Made by a program: the position numbers and the translations under genes
Part shown: positions 13,000 through 18,371 of the stretch, piece after piece
Position numbering within the stretch: position 1 is the first letter of the stretch
How the letters are laid out: each line of letters begins with the position of its first letter
NCBI GenBank assembly: GCA_025774865.1
Contig: JALGZO010000690.1
Coordinates: 1 to 18,371 of the forward strand
Length of the DNA stretch: 18,371 nt
Direction: 5' to 3'
Source of the DNA: a bacterium
Lineage (GTDB): Bacteria; ARS69
The notes under the pieces: model-generated
Told to the model about the DNA's origin: nothing
What the model saw: only the letters and a program-made list of their open reading frames with translations
The model's database searches: none

Positions 13000-14420
13000 C
13001 GGCGACTGCCCTGCGAGCGTTCGAGCTCCTGAATGCGGCGGCGGATCTGGTCGAGCTCGGGAGCGCCGGGGGTCGCCCGCGACGCCTGCCGCAGGGACTC
13101 GCGTGCTCCGGCGAGGTCCCCCGCCTCGGCCTGCGCGCGCGCCAGCCAGACGTACGTGCCGATCATTCGAGGATCCTCCTGGAGGACAGCCTCGAAATCC
13201 CGAACGGCCTCGCTCCACCGATTCAGCTCGCTCCGCAATGCTCCCGACCAGAAGAGGCTCGTCGTCGATCGGGCATCCAGCCGCCTCGCTGTCTGAAAGG
13301 ACTCCAGCGCTTCTTCTCTTCGCTCGAGCCGGGCCAGGACCTGGCCCTTCATCACGTGAGCGTGCCCCAACTGCGGATGCGCCTCGACGGCCCGCTCGGC
13401 GAGGCCGAGCGCTTCTCCCGGCCGTCCCGTCCCCTCGTAGGCCTGAATCAGGTTGGCCAGCGATACGAAATGACCGGGCCGGTGCCGCAGGGCGGCCTCC
13501 AGCACTTCGATCCCCTTCTCGAGCTGACCGGTCTTGCAGTACGCCGCCCCGAGGTTCGAAAGGAGCCCGACGTTGTCGTCGTGCCCGGGGCGAAGCTCCT
13601 CGAGAATCCGGATCCCCTGCTCGACGTCGTCTCCCGCCGCGAGCTGGATCGCCCGCGCGAGCTCGACTCCGAATCCGACCCGGTAACGGTCGCGTTCTTC
13701 GGTCCAGGGATCCGGCCACTCGGGCTTCGTGGGGTTCACCGCTCTGACGTACGCTTCTCGCGCGAGATCGAGATCCCCGACGCGACGCAGCGCGATCCCG
13801 AGAAGGTGATAGACGTACGGCTGATCGCCGACCGTCGTGAGGAGATCTTCGAGGATCTCGATCGCGGCAGGGTCTTCGCCTCGCTGGATGTGCGCCCTCG
13901 CGAGCCCGATTCGGCCGGCCACGCTCTCGGGCTCGAGACGGATCGCCGTCCCGTAGCTCTCCTCGGCGTCGTCGGCCCGACCGGCGTCCAGGAGCCAGTC
14001 GCCCCGGCGCAAGTGGGCGGGCGCATACTCCGCGTCGAGCTGAAGCACGACGTCCACCGACGACAGAGCGCCGGCAAGATCCCCGTTCGCCGCCTGCATC
14101 CGCGCTCGGTGGTAGGACCAGCGGGGTTCCTCCGGCTCGAGCGTAACGGCTTGTCCGAACGCGGACAGCGCGGCGCGCGACATCCCGTTCACCTCGTACG
14201 CCAGGCCGAGCCGGGCGCGGGCGCCGGCGTCCTCCGGATTCCGCTCCGCCTCGTCGACGCACTCGCGGATCACTCTCGCGACTTCGGGGTCGACAGCGTC
14301 CAGTTCGACGCGCGGAACCGGCCCGACTTCCGCGGCCGGCTCGCGACCGCAGGCCGCGCCGAGCAGCATGACGGCGGCGGCGGCGAGGATTGATCGGGAC
14401 CGCGACATTGTAGCGCCCAT
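12996..14420 (-). CDS. TPR-repeat lipoprotein (about 474 aa)
   Basis: A tetratricopeptide-repeat scaffold protein, probably anchored by lipid. The N-terminus has a hydrophobic stretch ending in the lipobox LGAAC. About ten TPR-type helix pairs follow, for example ARLGLAYEVNGMSRAALSAF, AHLRRGDWLLDAGRADDAEE, LLSNLGAAYCKTGQLEKGIE, SLANLIQAYEGTGRPGEALG and AHVMKGQVLARLERREEALE. The C-terminal 20 residues look like a short charged helix. The start is uncertain between ATG 14420, with GGA 8 nt upstream, and ATG 14408 (470 aa), which gives a more compact signal. The frame is open further upstream without coding character. It overlaps the UnbV gene by 4 nt, and TPR plus ASPIC/UnbV pairs recur in several phyla, suggesting one complex. 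The partner is not known. Confidence 0.9.
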   Translation of the reverse strand: MGATMSRSRSILAAAAVMLLGAACGREPAAEVGPVPRVELDAVDPEVARVIRECVDEAERNPEDAGARARLGLAYEVNGMSRAALSAFGQAVTLEPEEPRWSYHRARMQAANGDLAGALSSVDVVLQLDAEYAPAHLRRGDWLLDAGRADDAEESYGTAIRLEPESVAGRIGLARAHIQRGEDPAAIEILEDLLTTVGDQPYVYHLLGIALRRVGDLDLAREAYVRAVNPTKPEWPDPWTEERDRYRVGFGVELARAIQLAAGDDVEQGIRILEELRPGHDDNVGLLSNLGAAYCKTGQLEKGIEVLEAALRHRPGHFVSLANLIQAYEGTGRPGEALGLAERAVEAHPQLGHAHVMKGQVLARLERREEALESFQTARRLDARSTTSLFWSGALRSELNRWSEAVRDFEAVLQEDPRMIGTYVWLARAQAEAGDLAGARESLRQASRATPGAPELDQIRRRIQELERSQGSRR

Positions 14421-14583
14421 TTGAGTCGTCCACGAACCGACCGGAAAACCATGTGACACGTCGTCCTCGAACCTCATCAGACCGTAACGCATTAACACCC
14501 TCTCGACAGCCCTCCGAGGAGAGCGGTCTCGTTCACGTCGCGAGGTCGCGGTCGCCGTGCTATGGTCGGCCGCGGGGCGTCGG

Positions 14584-14598
14584 GACATCTTGGATGTC
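14584..14598. promoter_or_regulatory. Perfect 6-3-6 palindrome upstream of the universal stress protein
   Basis: GACATC-TTG-GATGTC is a perfect inverted repeat with a 3-nt centre. It lies 33 nt upstream of the universal stress protein start, inside the 211-nt divergent gap from the TPR gene. Its size and place suit a dimeric repressor or activator site, but a single copy of this length in GC-rich DNA can occur by chance. No clear -10/-35 pair is visible on either strand of the gap. Confidence 0.25.
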
Positions 14599-14631
14599 GG
14601 GGGGACCAGAGGTGGAAGGGAGGCCCTGAGC

Positions 14632-15705
14632 ATGAACGAGAGGGGCAAAGCGGACGATCCCGGCCCGCCAGGTGCGGTCGAGGTTCACCCCTCCGACGGG
14701 TCGAGAGCGGCCCTTCGGAAATCCATCGAGACCTTCCGACATTTTCTCATCTGCCTGGACCGCTCCGAGCTCGGCGAGCGTGTCCTCGCCCACGCGGCGT
14801 GTCTGGCGGACACGTTCAGCGCCCGCGTGACGCTCCTCCACGTTCTCGAACCGATGCAGGACTCCGGCGGGCCGGCCGACGCGCTGAACTGGGAGATCGG
14901 CAGGGTGGAGTCGCGCAGCTACCTCGAGGAGCTGAGCGGGAGGCTGAGAGAGGGCGGCCTCGAGGTCGTCGGGAAACTGGCCCAGGGTCGCGCCGCCGAG
15001 CAGATCCTCCAGGAGACCCGGGCGGGCGACATCGACGTGGCGGTGATGGCGTCCCACGGCGCGGGCGGGCTCTCCGATTGGGATCTGTCCAGCACGGTGC
15101 ACAAGGTGGTGGCGCGGTCCCGCGGATCGGTCCTCGTGGTTCCGGTCGAGCACCCGAGCGCGGGGTACAAGTGCCGGCGCCTGGCCGTTCCCCTGGACGG
15201 CTCGCTCCGCGCGGAATGCGTGCTGCCGATCGTGTCGCAGATCGCCGTCTACCAGAAGGCCGAGGTTCTTCTCATCCACGCGGTCCCGGAGATGGAGCAC
15301 GGCCTGCCGAGGATGAGGACGAGGGAGGACCGGGAGATGGCGCGCCAGCTCGAGGGCCGGCACGAGGAGCTGGCGCACCGCTACCTCGACGACATCCGCG
15401 GTCTCCTCGAGCGCAACGGCGCGAGCGTGCGGACGATTCTCCGCCGCGACGGGGATTTCCGGCGCGTGCTGTACGACATCGTCGAGCGGGAGCGGCCCGA
15501 CCTCTTGGTGCTGGCGGCGCACGGCCGCACGGGCAGCGGCGACGCCCCCTTCGGCAAGGTCGCGATGGAATGCATCCACCGCCCGCCGGCTCCTCTCCTG
15601 GTGATCCAGGATCTCTCGCCCGAGGAGGTCGATCGGTGCCTCCGGCGGGAGCGCGGGTCCGCGCGCCCGCGCGAGTCGCGGCTGTGGCACGAGGAAACCC
15701 TCTGA
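14632..15705 (+). CDS. Universal stress protein with two tandem Usp domains
   Basis: A 357-residue cytoplasmic protein with two Usp domains of about 145 residues each (about 34-172 and 181-318). Domain 1 starts FRHFLICLDRSELGERVLAH and has MASHGAGGLSDWDLSSTVHK; domain 2 starts CRRLAVPLDGSLRAECVLP and has AAHGRTGSGDAPFGKVAM. In the usual ATP-binding pattern GxxGx9G(S/T), domain 1 has Ser153 in place of the last Gly, while domain 2 keeps that Gly with Lys after it. Domain 2 may therefore be the better nucleotide binder. ATG 14632 is chosen over an upstream in-frame ATG at 14557 because a GGGAGG ribosome site lies about 9 nt upstream and the longer N-terminus is non-homologous. The next gene begins 2 nt after the stop, suggesting coexpression with the glucan synthase. 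Confidence 0.92.
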   Translation: MNERGKADDPGPPGAVEVHPSDGSRAALRKSIETFRHFLICLDRSELGERVLAHAACLADTFSARVTLLHVLEPMQDSGGPADALNWEIGRVESRSYLEELSGRLREGGLEVVGKLAQGRAAEQILQETRAGDIDVAVMASHGAGGLSDWDLSSTVHKVVARSRGSVLVVPVEHPSAGYKCRRLAVPLDGSLRAECVLPIVSQIAVYQKAEVLLIHAVPEMEHGLPRMRTREDREMARQLEGRHEELAHRYLDDIRGLLERNGASVRTILRRDGDFRRVLYDIVERERPDLLVLAAHGRTGSGDAPFGKVAMECIHRPPAPLLVIQDLSPEEVDRCLRRERGSARPRESRLWHEETL

Positions 15706-15707
15706 CG

Positions 15708-18371
15708 GTGGCCGGTGACGCTCTGCGCGTCCTGAGCGCGCTCCCCGCGGCAGAGACCTTCTTCAAACGTCTCGGGGGCCGCCTCGGCTCGGCGGAGCTC
15801 GAGGCGGGCGAGCCCCTGACCCGGGCGGCCGAGTGGTTCCTGGACAACCGGCACATCGTTCTCCGGACCGTGCGCCAGGTTCGGAAGGACATGCCGCCGG
15901 GCTTCTACCGGCGACTCCCGGCCGGAAGGAGCGGTCCCCTCCGGGTCTGGTCGCTCGCCTGGGAGTATCTGGACTCCGTCGACTTCGAGCCCGATGCGGA
16001 CTCGCTCGCCCGGTTCGTTCGGGGGAGCGAGGACCGCCGGCCCCTGGGCACGGCCGAGCTCTGGGCCGTGCCGCCGATGCTCCGGGCCGCTGCGCTGCAG
16101 AGGCTGGCCGCGGCCCTATGCCGGTTGGTTCCCGAGGAGGAGAACCCGTTTCCGCCTCCTCCGGTCGACTCCGTGCAGAACGAGGCCGACGCGGTCGCCC
16201 ACTGCGTCCGCACGTTCCGGACGCTCGACGAGATCCGATGGGCGGATTTCTTCGAGCAGACGAGCCTCGTGGAGGAGGCGCTTCGAGAGGATCCCGGCGG
16301 CGTCTACGCGGCAATGGACTTCGACACCCGCGACCGCTGTCGCGGGACGGTCGAGCGCATCGCCTGGCGCACGGGGCTCGCAGAGACGGTGATCGCGCAG
16401 AGAGCTCTGGAGTGGGCAGGGCGCGAGTCCGATCCGTCGTCGCGGCGTGCGCACGTCGGCTACTGGCTGCTCGACGCGGGGCAGCGGGAGTTCGAGCGTT
16501 CCTTCGCGTATCGTCCGCGGTGGCGGGAGCGGATTCGGCGCGCGTTGCTCAACCGTCCCATGTGGACCTACACCACGAGCATGGTGGGCGCCACGCTGGC
16601 CCTGTGGGCCATCCCGATCGCGTGGCTGGTGTCACTGGGAACCGGCGCCGCGCTCTTGACCCTCGGCGCGACTGTCACGCTGATCCCCGCCTCGATGCTG
16701 GCGACGAGCCTCGTCCAGTGGGTGCTCTCGCTGGTGATCCCGCCGCGCGTCCTTCCCAAGCTGGACTTCGAGAAGGCCATCCCGGAGCGGGCCCGTACCG
16801 TCGTGATCATCCCCACGCTCCTGGGCAGCGAAGACGAGGTCCGCTCGCTCGTCCGCCGGCTCGAGAGACACTATCTCGGCAATCCCCAGGACCGGCTGGA
16901 CTTCGTCCTGCTCGGGGACTTCCTGGACGCACCGAGCGAGGTCGGGCCGGAGGACGACGGAATCGCGCGCGTCGCCCGCGAGGAGATCCGCGCGCTGAAC
17001 GAGAAGCACGGCTCGGCGGACCGGAGTCCCTTCCACTACATGCACCGCAAGCGCCTCTGGAACCCGTCCGAGGGATGCTGGATGGGCTGGGAGCGCAAGC
17101 GGGGGAAGGTAGAGGAGTTCAACCGTCTTCTCCTGGGAGCGAACGACACCTCGTTCGACGTGCAGGTCGGCGATGTCGCGGCTCTCCGCCGGGCGCGCTT
17201 CGTCATCACACTCGACAGCGACACGGTGCTGCCGCCCGGACTGGCGGCTCGCCTCGCGGGAACGCTCGCGCACCCGCTGAACCTTCCGGAGATCGATCCC
17301 GCGACCGGACAGGTGATCGCCGGCTACACCATCATCCAGCCGCGGGTGGATGTGGCTCCGCGCTCCGGAGGACGAAGCAAATTCTCGGGGATCTTCTCCG
17401 GCGACGCGACGATCGACATCTACACGCGAGCGGTCTCGGACATCTATCAGGACTTGTTCGGGGCCGGCGTTTACGTGGGCAAGGGGATCTACGATCTGAA
17501 GGGCTTCGACCGGAGCCTCGTGGGACGTATGCCCGAGAACGCGCTCCTCAGTCACGACCTCTTCGAGGGAATCCACGGGCGGGTCGCGCTCGCCAGCGAC
17601 CTGGTCCTCTACGAGGACTACCCGTCGACCTACTTGGCCTACACGCGACGGCTGCACCGTTGGATCCGGGGAGACTGGCAGCTTCTGCCCTGGTTCTTCT
17701 CCAGGGTTCGAGCGCCCGCCGGGGGCACTCTGCCGAACCGCTTTCGTCCCATCGATCAGTGGAAGCTCATCGACAATCTACGACGCAGTCTCTTCGTCCC
17801 GAGCCTGCTGCTTCTGGTGACGGCCGGCTGGTTGCTGCTGCCCGGCGAGGCCTGGCTCTGGACGGGGATGGCTCTCATCGCTCCCTCCGGACAGCTTCTG
17901 ATCGGGATCCTCGGGGGACTGACCCGTGGCCTCGTCCGCGCCCGCCGGCGCCGCGCGATCCGCCAGTGGAGCGAGGTACGAGGCGGCTTCCGACGGTGGC
18001 TGATGTTCTGGGCGTTCGTCCCGCACGAGGCCTGGACGGCAACGGACGCGATCGTGCGGACCCTGCACCGCATCCTGATCAGTCGCCGCCGCCTTCTCGA
18101 GTGGCGCACCGCCGCGCACACCGCTCGTCTTCTCGAGACGGGAAGCGGGATGCTCCGCGAGTGGGGCGAGATGCCCGCCGGCGTCGTCTGCGCGACTTTC
18201 CTGGCCGCGCTCGTTCTCCTATTCCGGCCGGAAGTGCTCCCCGTCGCCGCCCCGCTTCTGGCTCTCTGGCTCGCGTCGCCCGCGATCGCCGGCTGGATCA
18301 GCCGCGAGGTGGTGCCTCCGCGGGAGTCGCCCGACCCGACACAGCTGACCGCGCTGCGGAGGCTCGCGCGG
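15708..18371 (+). CDS. Cyclic beta-1,2-glucan synthase-type protein (NdvB/Cgs-like), C-terminus cut by window edge
   Basis: The first 888 codons of a large inner-membrane glycosyltransferase, open to the right edge. Characterised NdvB/Cgs proteins use UDP-glucose to build and cyclise beta-1,2-glucan that is exported to the periplasm. The N-terminal part (WFLDNRHIVLRTVRQV, then FYRRLP) matches the segment before the first membrane helices of that family. Transmembrane segments lie at about 285-345, 700-750 and 820-870. Between them is the GT84-type catalytic domain: Asp503-Ser-Asp505 (TLDSDTVLPPG), GAGVYVGKGIYDLKGFD, Asp617 in LLSHDLFEG, and RRLHRWIRGDWQ with Arg651-Trp652, the counterpart of QxxRW. 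It is followed by FRPIDQWKLIDNLRRSL. The GTG start, 10 nt after GAGGAAA, is inferred. The C-terminal phosphorylase-like domain that sets ring size would lie outside the window, so cyclic product formation cannot be confirmed. Confidence 0.9.
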   Translation, partial: MAGDALRVLSALPAAETFFKRLGGRLGSAELEAGEPLTRAAEWFLDNRHIVLRTVRQVRKDMPPGFYRRLPAGRSGPLRVWSLAWEYLDSVDFEPDADSLARFVRGSEDRRPLGTAELWAVPPMLRAAALQRLAAALCRLVPEEENPFPPPPVDSVQNEADAVAHCVRTFRTLDEIRWADFFEQTSLVEEALREDPGGVYAAMDFDTRDRCRGTVERIAWRTGLAETVIAQRALEWAGRESDPSSRRAHVGYWLLDAGQREFERSFAYRPRWRERIRRALLNRPMWTYTTSMVGATLALWAIPIAWLVSLGTGAALLTLGATVTLIPASMLATSLVQWVLSLVIPPRVLPKLDFEKAIPERARTVVIIPTLLGSEDEVRSLVRRLERHYLGNPQDRLDFVLLGDFLDAPSEVGPEDDGIARVAREEIRALNEKHGSADRSPFHYMHRKRLWNPSEGCWMGWERKRGKVEEFNRLLLGANDTSFDVQVGDVAALRRARFVITLDSDTVLPPGLAARLAGTLAHPLNLPEIDPATGQVIAGYTIIQPRVDVAPRSGGRSKFSGIFSGDATIDIYTRAVSDIYQDLFGAGVYVGKGIYDLKGFDRSLVGRMPENALLSHDLFEGIHGRVALASDLVLYEDYPSTYLAYTRRLHRWIRGDWQLLPWFFSRVRAPAGGTLPNRFRPIDQWKLIDNLRRSLFVPSLLLLVTAGWLLLPGEAWLWTGMALIAPSGQLLIGILGGLTRGLVRARRRRAIRQWSEVRGGFRRWLMFWAFVPHEAWTATDAIVRTLHRILISRRRLLEWRTAAHTARLLETGSGMLREWGEMPAGVVCATFLAALVLLFRPEVLPVAAPLLALWLASPAIAGWISREVVPPRESPDPTQLTALRRLAR

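Noticed and set aside
13000-14433. N-terminal extension of the UnbV lipoprotein frame
   Set aside because: It overlaps the whole TPR gene in another frame and is Arg-rich. The lipoprotein signal at 12999 with the ATGA overlap defines the start.
14560-15690. Minus-strand open frame of 376 codons opposite the universal stress protein
   Set aside because: The plus strand shows two clear Usp domains; the minus translation is Arg/His-rich without domains.
16632-17657. Minus-strand open frame of 341 codons opposite the glucan synthase
   Set aside because: It lies wholly inside the GT84 catalytic domain coding sequence and has no motif of its own.

Overview
GC-rich bacterial DNA, densely coding. 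The architecture is Gram-negative: lipoprotein signals, a predicted outer-membrane beta-barrel, secreted proteases, several ECF sigma factors and a cyclic beta-1,2-glucan synthase-type protein. The mix (TPR plus ASPIC/UnbV lipoprotein pair, a zinc-protease/propeller/barrel fusion, many ECF modules) resembles uncultured environmental lineages such as Eisenbacteria, Gemmatimonadota or Acidobacteriota. The phylum cannot be fixed from the sequence. I see no tRNA, rRNA, CRISPR array, IS element or phage gene.

Layout. (1) 1-2504, minus strand: a secreted subtilase cut by the left edge, then a small secreted protein. (2) 2656-4742, plus strand: a tightly packed four-gene regulatory operon of ECF sigma factor, FecR-type membrane anti-sigma, RsbW-like ATPase and STAS antagonist. 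(3) 4994-7246, plus strand: a second ECF sigma factor, a coupled membrane anti-sigma protein, and a 276-residue membrane-anchored protein made almost entirely of about 22 nine-residue repeats. A textbook intrinsic terminator follows. (4) 7331-11307, plus strand: a 989-residue HExxH zinc protease fused to a propeller and a predicted outer-membrane barrel, overlapping a PrsW-family intramembrane protease. (5) 11317-14420, minus strand: a TPR lipoprotein overlapping an FG-GAP/ASPIC-UnbV lipoprotein, convergent with PrsW. (6) 14632-18371, plus strand: a tandem-domain universal stress protein, then the N-terminal 888 codons of an NdvB-like cyclic beta-1,2-glucan synthase, cut by the right edge.

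How the genes may work together. Regions 2-4 hold two sigma/anti-sigma pairs, one partner-switching pair and a protease family known to cleave anti-sigma factors in Bacillus. They look like a cell-envelope stress-sensing locus, though that link is inferred from proximity. The nonapeptide-repeat protein, encoded straight after its sigma/anti-sigma pair, matches no family I recognise and is the best candidate for something new.
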